A stretch of 64,000 nucleotides of DNA, from the NCBI GenBank assembly GCA_029194675.1, contig JARFXP010000002.1, positions 744,001 through 808,000 of the forward strand, in the 5' to 3' direction. The translations under genes and the position numbers were made by a program. This DNA comes from Nitrospira sp. (GTDB lineage: Bacteria; Nitrospirota; Nitrospiria; Nitrospirales; Nitrospiraceae). Below the pieces are notes generated by a model. It ran no database searches, had not been told where the DNA came from, and saw nothing but the letters and a program-made list of their open reading frames with translations. Position 1 is the stretch's first letter. The number at the start of each line of letters is the position of its first letter. Positions 51,265 to 60,745 of this stretch are shown here, in pieces.

Positions 51265-51945
51265 TCAGAGATTCTTTCTGAGCCGGACGACTTTTCCCCA
51301 CAGTGCATCCTCCTTCGCCACCGGAATGTCGTCATACTTCCGGTTCAGCGGATGGGGAATGCAGTGGGTGCCGATGCGTTTCACTTGACGAAGCAGCATG
51401 GATTCCGAGTCTCCATCCCGATGGTGCGCGATCACATAGTCGTTAGGTTTCCACTCGAGGTCGGGATTGACAAAAATCATTTCCTCTTTGCTGAACAGAG
51501 GCTCCATCGAATCATCTTGGACTTTCACGGCGAAGGTGTACGCCCCGGACACGTCGGTCGCCTCGATCATCGCCTCGGCTTGGAGGAACTCAGGAAGGGT
51601 TTTCATTGTTACGACCTGGCCTATTTGATCCCAGCGCAGCAGGGGAAACTTTTGGATGTGACCCGCTGCGGAGTGAAGAGTTTTGACCGGCAATCCAACC
51701 GTCGTTCGTGCGTTCGGTGACACACCGGTGCGCAAGAAGTCTGCGTCCATCCGGAAATACTTCGCAAATTTCTCCCAGACCGCAGGATCGTCCAGAGTTT
51801 TGTTGGCAAGAATATTGGCGATTGTCCGGAAAGGGACTCCGACCAGCGAGGCTAATTCCTTTTCCGTCAAACCCTCGCCTAATTCCCTGTGGATGAGGCC
51901 TTTGAGATTCAAGATAAAGGTCCCTCCCTGACTCGATGGCGACAT
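51265..51945 (-). CDS. S24-family transcriptional repressor (LexA/CI-like)
   Basis: The 226-residue protein has an N-terminal HTH-like region (L-T-E-K-E-L-A-S-L-V-G-V-P-F-R-T-I-A-N-I-L-A, about 25-48) and a C-terminal S24 peptidase domain: V-Q-D-D-S-M-E-P-L-F (nucleophile Ser) and L-L-R-Q-V-K-R-I-G (Lys). Proteins of this type repress promoters and self-cleave when RecA is activated, so a DNA-damage-linked switch is possible. Its target genes are not evident. It is encoded between the CBS protein and the glucoamylase on the same strand. Confidence 0.82.
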   Translation of the reverse strand: MSPSSQGGTFILNLKGLIHRELGEGLTEKELASLVGVPFRTIANILANKTLDDPAVWEKFAKYFRMDADFLRTGVSPNARTTVGLPVKTLHSAAGHIQKFPLLRWDQIGQVVTMKTLPEFLQAEAMIEATDVSGAYTFAVKVQDDSMEPLFSKEEMIFVNPDLEWKPNDYVIAHHRDGDSESMLLRQVKRIGTHCIPHPLNRKYDDIPVAKEDALWGKVVRLRKNL

Positions 51946-52231
51946 TCAGCAGCTGAAGTAACAAACTACAGATCCGCGCAGTCAGTCCTTTTCATTTCAC
52001 GAGCTCCTGCGATTCGACATCCTGAGCTGCCCTCAAAGTCTTACAGATTTCACAGTCTCGCGCTATCAGGAAAAAGGCGGTTCGTTTGTTGAATTGGACG
52101 ACAAGGATCCTGTCGTTTTATAAAGGACAACGATGGAGAGGCGAGACAGACACGCAGCGAGGACGATCAGGGTGCACGATCACATCAAAATGCCGTCACG
52201 TCCGCTTGGATGTTGTTTGGATTCGTAGCCG

Positions 52232-54238
52232 TTACCTCGAAAGCTTCTGCCACCGTTGCACATATTCTTGAACTGCCGTGACAAACGCCGCATGACTCCA
52301 GGTCAAAGGGGAAACCGAAAGAGGGACACCGGAGTAGGGGTGAATCTGTTCCGAGAACACTCCCGAAGGCAGAGCATGACGGGCGCACCATTCGAATAGC
52401 GGCAGCGCTCTTTTCAGGTCTTCCTTGCTGTTTGCCGTTGCAATGAGCCACTGAGCCAGCCAGAGCGTGCAGATGAACCAGGAATTTCCAGGAACGTTCT
52501 CAAGATCCTGACTCTGCCGGTGATAGTAATCGCCCTCGTACCGAGCCATGCCGCCGATGTTGGTCTTCACCCGGAGGCGTTCTTGCACAGCCTTCATGGT
52601 CTGCACGATACGCGGATCGTCCGGTGGAAACATGCCGAAATACCACAGCCCGAACAGCGATGAATCAAGAGTTTCATCGATGGTCCAGTTTTCATCCGAG
52701 GCTCGATTCGCCATCCTGACAAAACGATTCAATTCCGGGCGATAGAGAATGTTTTCCACTCCTTCCTTGATTTGGTCGGCCGCACCGGTGTAACGCCCGG
52801 CGAGCGCCTCTTCTCCGAAGGCGTTTGCGAACCGAGCAGCAGCGATGAGACCGCCCCACACGGCTCCGCAGGTAAAGCCCAAGACGCCGCGCCGTTCCTC
52901 CCAGAGGTCGTAGGAAGATAACGGCAATCCCGTGGCTGCATCGCGATAATTCGCCATGAAGTCCGCGGCGCGGACGATCAGCGACCGGTACAGCGGCTTG
53001 ATGTACTCGACATTTTTCCACGTCTCGAACCGGTTCCAGAGGGCCCAGAGGACGAGGGCGGTCTCATCCTCCTGAATCGGCAACTCCTTCCGTCCGTCGC
53101 GCACCCATGGATGCCAGCTCGAGGCCAACGTGCCGTCCGGATTGTATTTGTGGAGCAAATATCCCTCTTTGGTCAGGACCCGATCGCAGAAGAGATAGAA
53201 GGGACGCGCGACTTCCAGGAATCCTGCCAAGTCCAGCGCATACGCGACCATCGCGCCGTCGCGAGGCCACATGTAAGAATAGGTATCGCGCACTTCAGAG
53301 GCGATGTCGGAGTCATTGGCGGCAACGATGGCGCCATCGTTGTCGATCTGCGTGCGTATGATGAGCAGACTCAGGCAGTAGAGTCGACAAATCTCAACCG
53401 GCAGATCCGCGAAGTCCGGCCGGTGTGCGTCCAGCCAGAGCTGCCAGTACGAGGCGGTTCGATCGATAAACGTCCAAGGACCACGGTGACGCACAGACCG
53501 GTTGAGTCGTGTCACCTCGTCAAAGTTTGAGCCGACCGCCAGCCAGTAGTACGCGGTTTTCGCGGCGTGGGCCGGCACAATGAGATGGACTGCTATGGTG
53601 GAATCGACCGATCCTTGCGCGATCGGGTTCCCGGAGAGCAGACCATCTTCTGCGTCCTTCCATGTGCCCTTCAGATTGTTGACCTCCTTGTGCCCGCAGG
53701 CCCATTGATGGAGGCCGATGTGCCAACCCTGGACGGAATCCGGCACATCCTCCGGTCGTTTGCCCGGCACAGCCGCGTTGATGAGGAACCATCGTGAGCC
53801 CTTGTAATGGTAGATCGCCCGGCGCTCCGGTTCATAGTAAGCCGTGTCGCCTAGCTCGTGTCCTGAGATATGAAAGTCATGATGAAAAAACAGCCGCACC
53901 TCGCGGTCACGGTCTGCCGCGTTTCTGACTTCGATACGACGAAGGTAGAGATTCTCGTGAAAGTCGACGGCGTCCTGACAACTCACATCGAGTTGGAGAT
54001 CCGGATGGGAGAGGTCGACCTGTGTCACCAGCGTTTCATGGGAATACCGCAGCCGCCGACTCCAGCGCGGATCGTCCAGCCACACGAACCGCCCATCGAC
54101 CCAGATGCCGAAACGGCAAACATGCCCGTCGGTATGATTCTCCAAACCAACATGCGGCCAATAGAGATCGCGAAGCTGATAGGTACCGTCGAAGTTGAGG
54201 AGCAGTGACCCATTGCCAAGAGGCAGATCACGCGGCAC
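52232..54238 (-). CDS. Glycoside hydrolase family 15 (glucoamylase-like)
   Basis: The start is best placed at the GTG at 54238 (P-R-D-L-P-L-G-N-G follows), which has AAGGG about 8 bp upstream. A longer frame from a TTG at 54328 has no ribosome site. The roughly 668-residue protein has an N-terminal beta-sandwich (R-D-L-Y-W-P-H-V-G-L-E-N-H). The GH15 (alpha/alpha)6 barrel follows, with Y-M-W-P-R-D-G-A, P-I-Q-E-D-E-T-A-L-V-L-W and S-Y-D-L-W-E-E-R-R-G, the last two holding candidate catalytic Glu residues. It hydrolyses alpha-glucans, probably in the cytoplasm as no signal peptide is seen. It fits the glycogen genes at 57.8-64 kb. Confidence 0.85.
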   Translation of the reverse strand: MPRDLPLGNGSLLLNFDGTYQLRDLYWPHVGLENHTDGHVCRFGIWVDGRFVWLDDPRWSRRLRYSHETLVTQVDLSHPDLQLDVSCQDAVDFHENLYLRRIEVRNAADRDREVRLFFHHDFHISGHELGDTAYYEPERRAIYHYKGSRWFLINAAVPGKRPEDVPDSVQGWHIGLHQWACGHKEVNNLKGTWKDAEDGLLSGNPIAQGSVDSTIAVHLIVPAHAAKTAYYWLAVGSNFDEVTRLNRSVRHRGPWTFIDRTASYWQLWLDAHRPDFADLPVEICRLYCLSLLIIRTQIDNDGAIVAANDSDIASEVRDTYSYMWPRDGAMVAYALDLAGFLEVARPFYLFCDRVLTKEGYLLHKYNPDGTLASSWHPWVRDGRKELPIQEDETALVLWALWNRFETWKNVEYIKPLYRSLIVRAADFMANYRDAATGLPLSSYDLWEERRGVLGFTCGAVWGGLIAAARFANAFGEEALAGRYTGAADQIKEGVENILYRPELNRFVRMANRASDENWTIDETLDSSLFGLWYFGMFPPDDPRIVQTMKAVQERLRVKTNIGGMARYEGDYYHRQSQDLENVPGNSWFICTLWLAQWLIATANSKEDLKRALPLFEWCARHALPSGVFSEQIHPYSGVPLSVSPLTWSHAAFVTAVQEYVQRWQKLSR

Positions 54239-54449
54239 GTGACGTCCCTTTCTCCACGCATTCCTGTCGATCGGAATGAGCCGATAGGGTAGGGGCCTAT
54301 TTACGCATCTCTTCACGGTTGCGTGCAAGTGGCCGACGTATGAGGCCGATCAAAAACGTCAGATGATTCCGGGACGGTGGGATACTGGTTGCCTCCTTCT
54401 CTGAACTATTGAACCGCCGATGAAGAGAGAGGTGCGGCGCTGAGGAATA

Positions 54450-55367
54450 TCACACTGATTCCCGCGGTGTGATCGACTCTCTCGACAACCCGGCGTTGGC
54501 GGCAACGTCCAACGCCACGGCTGCCCAATCGAGGTCCGCCCGCCCTTGAGCCATCATCGCCAGAAAGCGGTCATGCAGCAGGCTCGCCAAAGGCATGGGC
54601 ACCGTGGCGGCCGCTGCCGTCTGCAGGACCAGGTTGATATCCTTGAGCCCCAGCGAGACCGTAAAGCCGGCCGGCCTGTAGTGCTCCTGCGCGATCGCGT
54701 CTCCGTAGATTTGATAGGTGGGACAGGCAAATAGCGTCTGGCTCAGCATGGCGGCCAGCTTCGTCCGGTCAACCCCGTTTTTTTCCGCCAAGGTCAGAGC
54801 TTCAGCCAAGGCTTCGATCGCAGAAGCCAGGAGAAAGTTTCCGGCGAGCTTGACGACATTGGCCGCTCCTGGTTCCTCACCGAAGTCGAAGAGTCCTTGT
54901 CCGAGCGTATGTAGGATTGGTCGCACCCGGTCTTTGGCTGCTTGTGGGCCCGAGAGGCAGATCCAGAGTTTCTGTGCGACTGCCGCCTCTGGCCTTCCGA
55001 AGACCGGCGCGGCAAGATAGGCCACCTGATACTTGTTATGGTGTTCGGCGAGACGGCGCGCAGTCGTGGGAGATATGGTGCTCATGGACAGGTGGATGCC
55101 ACGGGGGCCTAAGCGCTCCAGAATGCCTCTCTCTCCGAGCACAATCGTCTCAACCGCCTGATCGTCGGCCAGCATCGTCAGTACGATTCCGCCGGCTTCT
55201 GCTGTGTCACAGGGATGAGGCATCAACTTCGCCCCTTGCGCGACCAAGGGCGTGGCTTTGTCCGGCGTGCGATTGTAGACACGGAGACGGTAGCCTGCTT
55301 TGAGGAGACTGCCGGCCATCGCTCGTCCCATATTTCCCAAACCGATAAATCCGATGAGGTCCGTCAT
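54450..55367 (-). CDS. NAD(P)-dependent 2-hydroxyacid/beta-hydroxyacid dehydrogenase
   Basis: The family usually starts at the second ATG here (55367, M-T-D-L-I-G-F-I-G-L-G-N-M-G). The 305-residue protein is of the 3-hydroxyisobutyrate dehydrogenase superfamily: dinucleotide-binding G-L-G-N-M-G-R-A-M (about 8-16), the substrate-binding segment S-P-T-T-A-R-R-L, and the catalytic-lysine motif G-A-A-N-V-V-K-L-A-G-N-F (Lys about 171). The actual hydroxyacid substrate is unknown. It converts an alcohol and NAD(P)+ to an aldehyde or keto acid. It lies 38 bp from the universal stress protein on the same strand, perhaps in one operon. Confidence 0.85.
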   Translation of the reverse strand: MTDLIGFIGLGNMGRAMAGSLLKAGYRLRVYNRTPDKATPLVAQGAKLMPHPCDTAEAGGIVLTMLADDQAVETIVLGERGILERLGPRGIHLSMSTISPTTARRLAEHHNKYQVAYLAAPVFGRPEAAVAQKLWICLSGPQAAKDRVRPILHTLGQGLFDFGEEPGAANVVKLAGNFLLASAIEALAEALTLAEKNGVDRTKLAAMLSQTLFACPTYQIYGDAIAQEHYRPAGFTVSLGLKDINLVLQTAAAATVPMPLASLLHDRFLAMMAQGRADLDWAAVALDVAANAGLSRESITPRESV

Positions 55368-55405
55368 CCGTTGCTTTTCCATCGATCATGCGCGCGCCAG
55401 GCTCA

Positions 55406-56059
55406 TCACTCAACGACCCACACCGCGTACCCGGTCGCCTGCTGCAGCAGCTTCCGTGTGATACCTCCGAAAAAGAGCTTTTTCAGGCCTGACACGCCAT
55501 GCCGGCCGACCACGATGGTCTGAAACCGGCCCTTTCGAGCTTCTTCGAGAATAGTTCCGACGACATCGTCTTCGTAGCCGAACTTCAGGCGGACCCCAGA
55601 GGCGGGGAATCCAGTCCTCTCGAGCGTCTGATGAGCCTTCGACAAAATCTTGGATTCCAGTTTCTGCTCCTTCCGATACCAGGACTTCCGATCTTTCCTG
55701 AGTTGCTTGCCCAACTGTTCCTCACGAACAGGATCCTCGGATCCTCCATGCTCCCGTAAAACCGGTGGCAGTGGGTTGAGAACATGAAAGAGCGTCACGT
55801 TCACACCGGGAGTGGAGTGCAGTAGCCGTCCCACATATTTCACCGCCCTGGTTGAATCCTTGGAGCCGTCAACCGCAACCAGAATCCGAATGGAAAGGTT
55901 GCTCCGATTGATGGAGGACCGCCGCCCGACCTTGCTGCTCAACTTGCTCCGGTCGGCTCGCTTTGGCAATACAGGCTGAGCGGCGGGACGAGAGGCGAGC
56001 ACATCCCGCTTCATGGTCAACGTTTTCCGAACAGGAGATTGACTATTTTCTCTCGTCAT
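55406..56059 (-). CDS. Universal stress protein (UspA family) with basic N-terminal extension
   Basis: The 217-residue protein has a basic, probably disordered extension (1-55, R-K-T-L-T-M-K-R-D, P-K-R-A-D-R-S-K-L). A Usp domain follows: I-R-I-L-V-A-V-D-G-S-K-D-S (start), V-V-G-R-H-G-V-S-G-L-K-K-L-F-F-G-G-I-T-R-K-L-L (ATP-binding G-x2-G-x9-G-S/T motif) and A-V-W-V-V-E. Usp proteins help survival under starvation or stress. An inserted charged coil (about 105-140) is longer than usual. Located upstream of the dehydrogenase gene. Confidence 0.87.
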   Translation of the reverse strand: MTRENSQSPVRKTLTMKRDVLASRPAAQPVLPKRADRSKLSSKVGRRSSINRSNLSIRILVAVDGSKDSTRAVKYVGRLLHSTPGVNVTLFHVLNPLPPVLREHGGSEDPVREEQLGKQLRKDRKSWYRKEQKLESKILSKAHQTLERTGFPASGVRLKFGYEDDVVGTILEEARKGRFQTIVVGRHGVSGLKKLFFGGITRKLLQQATGYAVWVVE

Positions 56060-56443
56060 CGCGACCTCACCAAGAGGATGAGGTTTGCAAGCTCAAAACG
56101 AACAGCCTTCTTCACAATTTCAGATCATGGTCAGGAAGACAGCTCGCATGCGTCAACACGTTCGTTGCTCTCCTTATGCTTTCTCAAACGTAGCAGAAAC
56201 AGGAGTTCCCGGTGAAGGGGGCATCTCGTTATTCGTAGAAGTTCGATGAAGTTGAGAAGTACTCTTGTACGTGCCTTGTGTAAGGATTTTAGAAGCTATC
56301 GCGTCATAGCACTATCGCGATTTATAGATACGATCATGTCATAAATACTTGTATTTGGTGTGTCCTACATGACAGAAATTGCTGAGGCACACCTGATCTG
56401 CTTCGATCTGCTTAAGAATCGACCGATCTGGTCAGATCCTACG
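56060..56443. other. Intergenic region without a supported gene
   Basis: AT-richer sequence with no convincing frame. It may hold the promoter of the universal stress gene (minus strand) and precedes the MITE-like element. Confidence 0.5.
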
Positions 56444-56605
56444 CTAGCAGGCTGCGGAAAAACCCTCCGTTCATCCTTCGAGAGCCTCAGGACGAACGGA
56501 GCGGTCATCGAATTTACTGAGGTTTTCCGTTCGTGCTGAGCCCTTCGACTGACTCAGGACAGGCCTGTCGAAACACACAAACCAAGTTTTTCCATAGCCG
56601 GCTAG
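56444..56605. repeat. MITE-like element with 20-bp terminal inverted repeats
   Basis: The ends are CTAGCAGGCTGCGGAAAAAC (56444-56463) and GTTTTTCCATAGCCGGCTAG (56586-56605), inverted with three mismatches. The 162-bp element has internal palindrome-like CGTTCxxCC...GAACGGA and CTGAGCCC/CTCAGGACAGG segments, a pattern seen in non-autonomous repeats. No gene is inside. Confidence 0.55.
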
Positions 56606-56830
56606 GGATTGTCCTAGCTGACCAGATTGGAAGTTTTAGGCTAATCCACTGGGAGGGATACGATACTGAGGGAATTCTGTTGCCAGAGTTATTCAAAAAC
56701 CCCAAATCGGTGGTGCGGTTGAAAGAACTCGTCGTCGTATCGGGTGACTACCTGGGCTTGTCTCCTGAAAGTTCGACTAGACCGGACCATTTTCCATATC
56801 TGTCTGCGACAACGAGATCGAACAAGCCGA

Positions 56831-57066
56831 TTGAATAAGAACCGAACCATCCCTGTCGACATCCGTCTCTTGGCACGCCCAGCATCGCTCGGACATGTGG
56901 TTTATTTGGTCGATCGAGAAGGCATTGTTCTGTACGCTCAGGGGAGCGATCCGGATTTCCTACAGGACCTAGGATTGCTGCCGGGCTATGACTGGTCGGG
57001 ACGATCATTACGGTGCGAATGCCGACCGTTCATGCCCAAAGCGATGTGGAGGCCGAGACTCTGTGA
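56831..57066 (+). pseudogene. Remnant of a GAF-domain sensor histidine kinase
   Basis: Two pieces of one kinase are joined out of frame. A GAF start (H-V-V-Y-L-V-D-R-E-G-I-V-L-Y-A-Q-G then L-G-L-L-P-G-Y-D-W-S) runs to about 56997. From 56998 the kinase C-terminus appears in another frame (G-T-I-I-T-V-R-M-P-T-V-H-A-Q-S, stop at 57064). The dimerisation and ATPase domains are missing. The intact response regulator follows 72 bp later, so its cognate kinase seems lost. Confidence 0.6.
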
Positions 57067-57138
57067 TCCATCGACAGGGCAGGCTCTTCGCGCCGACTGT
57101 CTCTCGGCCATGCGCCTCACAAGACCGATGGTGGACTC

Positions 57139-57762
57139 ATGTTTAAGATTCTGATCGCCGATGATTTCCCCGTCCTCCGGGAAGGCGTCAAAGAGATCTT
57201 GAGCAACGTCATGTCTGTCACAATCGGAGAAGCCGCCGACATCCCGGAAATGCTTCAACTCATCAGGACTCAACCCTGGGATGTCGTCGTCCTGGATGTC
57301 AATATGCCGGGTGGCAGCTCAGTCGACGCGCTTCGTGAGGTCAAACGCGAATATCCCAAACTTCCGGTTCTTGTGTTGAGCATGTATCCGGAGGAACAGT
57401 ACGCGCTACGGATGTTTAAGGCCGGCGCCAATGGATACCTCACCAAGACGGCCATTCCCACTGAATTGGTGCAAGCCGTCAAGAAAGTGCTCGGCGGCGG
57501 CAACTACGTCACCCCACGAATTGCCGAGCAACTGGCCGTCGCCTACGGATTCCCGACCAGGCATCGCGACCAACTCAGCAACCGTGAACTGGAAGTCTTG
57601 CGCCTGATTGCGTCGGGCAAGACGTGCACGGAGATCGCCGCCGAACTGTCTTTGAGCGTGACGACCATCATCACCTATCGGGCGCGGATTCTCGAGAAAC
57701 TCCACCTGAGGAACAACATGGAACTCACGCGTTACGCGCTCGAACAGAAACTCGCTGTGTAA
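57139..57762 (+). CDS. NarL/LuxR-family response regulator
   Basis: The 207-residue protein has a CheY-like receiver (I-L-I-A-D-D-F-P at 4-11, phosphoacceptor Asp53 in V-V-L-D-V-N-M-P-G, Lys in G-Y-L-T-K). A GerE-type HTH follows (L-S-N-R-E-L-E-V-L-R-L-I-A-S-G-K-T-C-T-E-I-A, then S-L-S-V-T-T-I-I-T-Y-R-A-R-I-L). It activates transcription on phosphorylation. The neighbouring kinase is a remnant, so activation would need another kinase or acetyl phosphate. Target genes are not known. Confidence 0.9.
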   Translation: MFKILIADDFPVLREGVKEILSNVMSVTIGEAADIPEMLQLIRTQPWDVVVLDVNMPGGSSVDALREVKREYPKLPVLVLSMYPEEQYALRMFKAGANGYLTKTAIPTELVQAVKKVLGGGNYVTPRIAEQLAVAYGFPTRHRDQLSNRELEVLRLIASGKTCTEIAAELSLSVTTIITYRARILEKLHLRNNMELTRYALEQKLAV

Positions 57763-57835
57763 TTCGACCAGCCTGCTTCCGGGACTGTGCGCGAGGTGGG
57801 ATTGTTTCTCATCAGCCTCCGCAACGATGGTCTCT

Positions 57836-60358
57836 CTACCGGGCCCATGCGATGTGGGGGGCTTCGAGTGGAACAGCCGCATCCTGGTGGGCAGGCACGA
57901 CGCGAGGAGTAAAGTGGGCCGACGGCCGCTTGGACTGAACGATTCCCTGGTACCGATGCCAACCCGGCGCGGTCGATGCTGTTTCCTCCCTGACGAGCGG
58001 CCGGCACAGGCGATCTTGTCCCTCTTCCGGATCAGCATAGAGTTCGACCCGGACAGCGGCAGGATCCAGCCGGCCTAAATGGACCGGCACCAAGAAGCGC
58101 CACAACTCACCTTCGCGCGTGATTCGCACTTCTCCGAAACGAATGCTTGGCCAGTGTTGCTCCACCGCAGCTTGCCAGGCGACAAGATGCTTCACCAGGC
58201 TCCCGCCTTCCGCCATTCGCTTGCGATAGTTCCGGGTTGCAGGGAGGTAGAGGGTCTCTACATACTCGCGCAACATACGATTGCTGCTGAATGCGGTAGC
58301 GAGCCGGGCCATACTTTCTCTGATCCGAGCGACCCACTTGTTTGAAATGCCACGCGCATCCCGCGTATAAAACTCCGGTACAATCTGCCGTTCCAACAGA
58401 TCATACAGCTGCCCTGCCTCGACGACGTCCCACTCAGCATCGTCGTGCTCCCGACCGTCGCCCAAAGGCCAGCCCACTTCCAGGCCGTAGGCCTCGGCCC
58501 ACCAGCCGTCCAGTTCAGAAAGGTTGAGCCCACCGTTGACCAGGACCTTCATTCCGCTTGTCCCGCACGCTTCCCATGGGCGTCTCGGCGTGTTGATCCA
58601 CAAGTCCACGCCTTGCACCAGATGCTGAGCCAAGACCATGTCGTAATCCGCGATAAAAATGACCCGCTGGCGAACCGCCGGCGAACGCGCGAAACGCACG
58701 AACTGTTGAACGAGGTGCTTGCCCTCTTTATCCTGTGGATGTGCCTTTCCCGCCACCACAAGTTGGACTGGTCGTTCGGGTTGGTTCAGGAGCCGGGCCA
58801 ACCGTTCAGGATCATGGAGCAACAATGTGGGACGTTTATAGGCTGTGAATCGCCGGGCGAACCCGATCGTCAAGGCCTGGGGGGCGAGCGCCTGCCGGAT
58901 CGCCGAGACTGCCTCGGGATCGGCACTGAGCAACTGATATTGAAGCACCAGCCATTGCCGGGCATAGGTTACGAGGGCTTGCCGACCTTGTGCGCGCAAC
59001 TTCCAGAGGTCTTCGTCCGATACGTCGCGGATCGCCTTGGGTAGTTCCTTCAAGAGCCCTCGCCACCGCTCTTTGCCGCAGGTCTCCGTCCAAAGCCTAT
59101 CCGCCCACTCCGAATCCCACGAAGGCACATGCACTCCGTTGGTCACAGACGTCACAGGCACTTCCTGTTCCGGCCATCGCGGATAGAACGGCTGAAACAG
59201 CCGGCGGCTGACCGCGCTGTGCAGTCTGCTGACCCCGTTCACAAAGAGGCTTCCTCGCATCGCCAGCGCCGCCATCGTGAAGGGTTCTTCCGTGCTCTGA
59301 GGATGAGTACGGCCCAGGCGAAGGAATTCTTCCATTCTCATGCTTAATTGACCGGCGTACTCGCGAAAGTAGCGCTGCATCAAGCTCGGCGGGAAGGCGT
59401 CGAATCCCGCCGCCACCGGGGTATGCGTGGTGAAGATCGTGCCGGCTCTCGTCGCGCACCACGCTTCTGCGAAGGGTTGCCCCGTCTTCTGCATATAACT
59501 CCGAGCCCGTTCCAACACTGCAAAGGCCGCGTGCCCTTCGTTTAAATGACAGATTTCCGCCTCAATGCCCAGCGCGAGGAGCACACGCCAGCCACCAATG
59601 CCCAACACCATTTCCTGAATCAGACGGAGTTCCGGTCGGGCGTCGTAGAGTTTGCTCGTAATACCACGGTCGAATGCGCTGTTGAGCTGATCGTTGCTGT
59701 CCAGCAGGTATAACGTAGTCCGCCCGACCTGCACGAACCAGACGCGAAGGAATACGGTGCGACCCGGCAGCTCGAGTGGGACGCGAAGCCATTCTCCCTT
59801 GGCCAGCATGACCGGCTGGATGGGAAGGCTGATCGGATCGTTGTACGGAAAGGCCTCGATTTGCCAGCCGTTACCAGCCAGGAGTTGGCGGAAATATCCC
59901 TCTTGATAGAGGAGGCCGACCCCGACCATCGGTACGTCGAGATCGCTGGCTGTCTTCAACATATCCCCGGCCAGAATACCCAAGCCACCGGCATAGAGCG
60001 GAAGCGCCTCGCCAAGCCCGAACTCCATGCTGAAATAGGCGATCGTCTTGAGCGCCGGGGGAGGATAGCGCTCACGACACCACCCGCGCTCGGCTAGATA
60101 CCTGCGCCTCGCAGCGACAACCTGTTGCAGTTCCTCTCTGAAGACCGAATCGTGCGCGGCTTGTTCTAACCGCTCATGCGGAACATACTGGAGCACCGAC
60201 CGAGGATTGCGCGTCTGGTCCCAGATATCGGGGTCAAGCATAGTCCACAACTTGTCGCTGGTATGGACCCACGTCCATCTGACATCGAGCGCCAGTTCCG
60301 CGAGGGGTTTCAACTCCTCAGGAAGCGCGCGGAGCATCACTAGTGGGTGCTTAGTCAT
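57836..60358 (-). CDS. glgP: Alpha-glucan (glycogen/starch) phosphorylase, GT35 family
   Basis: The ATG at 60358 (M-T-K-H-P-L-V-M) is preferred over an upstream start. The 840-residue protein is of the short, Thermotoga/archaeal-like class. Motifs include N-L-S-E-L-D-G-W-W-A-E-A-Y and the PLP-lysine segment E-A-C-G-T-S-G-M-K-V-L-V-N-G-G. It also has the N-terminal A-L-D-V-R-W-T-W, Y-F-S-M-E-F-G-L and G-L-G-I-L-A-G-D. It releases glucose-1-phosphate from glycogen using phosphate and PLP. Its neighbours (GH15, 6-phosphogluconate dehydrogenase, transketolase) suggest glycogen-linked sugar metabolism. Confidence 0.9.
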   Translation of the reverse strand: MTKHPLVMLRALPEELKPLAELALDVRWTWVHTSDKLWTMLDPDIWDQTRNPRSVLQYVPHERLEQAAHDSVFREELQQVVAARRRYLAERGWCRERYPPPALKTIAYFSMEFGLGEALPLYAGGLGILAGDMLKTASDLDVPMVGVGLLYQEGYFRQLLAGNGWQIEAFPYNDPISLPIQPVMLAKGEWLRVPLELPGRTVFLRVWFVQVGRTTLYLLDSNDQLNSAFDRGITSKLYDARPELRLIQEMVLGIGGWRVLLALGIEAEICHLNEGHAAFAVLERARSYMQKTGQPFAEAWCATRAGTIFTTHTPVAAGFDAFPPSLMQRYFREYAGQLSMRMEEFLRLGRTHPQSTEEPFTMAALAMRGSLFVNGVSRLHSAVSRRLFQPFYPRWPEQEVPVTSVTNGVHVPSWDSEWADRLWTETCGKERWRGLLKELPKAIRDVSDEDLWKLRAQGRQALVTYARQWLVLQYQLLSADPEAVSAIRQALAPQALTIGFARRFTAYKRPTLLLHDPERLARLLNQPERPVQLVVAGKAHPQDKEGKHLVQQFVRFARSPAVRQRVIFIADYDMVLAQHLVQGVDLWINTPRRPWEACGTSGMKVLVNGGLNLSELDGWWAEAYGLEVGWPLGDGREHDDAEWDVVEAGQLYDLLERQIVPEFYTRDARGISNKWVARIRESMARLATAFSSNRMLREYVETLYLPATRNYRKRMAEGGSLVKHLVAWQAAVEQHWPSIRFGEVRITREGELWRFLVPVHLGRLDPAAVRVELYADPEEGQDRLCRPLVREETASTAPGWHRYQGIVQSKRPSAHFTPRVVPAHQDAAVPLEAPHIAWAR

Positions 60359-60404
60359 GGTGTGATCCCCATCCTTTCGTGAGCGGTTGTCGCCGACTTG
60401 CTCC

Positions 60405-60518
60405 TCATGTGACAACTGTCGACTCGTCACGCCGGCGGCTCAGCCAAGCCTCCGTGAGTTGGCTCTTGACCTCACCGGCATCCGGTCGGAGGCCGACCCA
60501 ACCCTCAATCGAGATGAT
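60405..60518 (-). pseudogene. Possible short remnant of a MmcQ/YjbR-like gene
   Basis: The frame reads I-S-I-E-G-W-V-G-L-R-P-D-A-G-E-V and L-T-E-A-W-L-S-R-R-R before a stop at 60405. This resembles the end of MmcQ/YjbR proteins (W-V-G-L-R-L-D, E-A-W). There is no start, and it lies between the chimeric gnd gene and glgP. The identification is weak. Confidence 0.25.
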
Positions 60519-60521
60519 CTC

Positions 60522-60745
60522 TCACATGGTTCTCTGGGGGTTCTGCCAGCCGTCGCCTCCGATCAGCCCATCGGCTTCACGCGGGCCCCAGGTGTTTGGG
60601 GCATACTCGTACAGTGGCGTCGTGGTCTTGAGAATCGGGTCCAAGGCGCGCCAGGCGGCTTCCACTCCATCGTTGCGAGCGAAGGGCATGGGGTCGCCTC
60701 TCATGGCGTCTCCGAGCAGACGCTCATAGGGGTCTAACCCCTTTC
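60522..60745 (-). pseudogene. C-terminal stub of glucose-6-phosphate dehydrogenase (zwf)
   Basis: The last 70 or so residues of the frame read D-P-Y-E-R-L-L-G-D-A-M-R-G-D, then F-A-R-N-D-G-V-E-A-A-W-R-A-L-D-P-I-L. P-L-Y-E-Y-A-P-N-T-W-G-P-R-E-A-D follows. This is the known C-terminal signature region of bacterial Zwf. The other 400-odd residues of Zwf are gone. It is now in frame with the altered end of the 6-phosphogluconate dehydrogenase gene. Confidence 0.75.
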
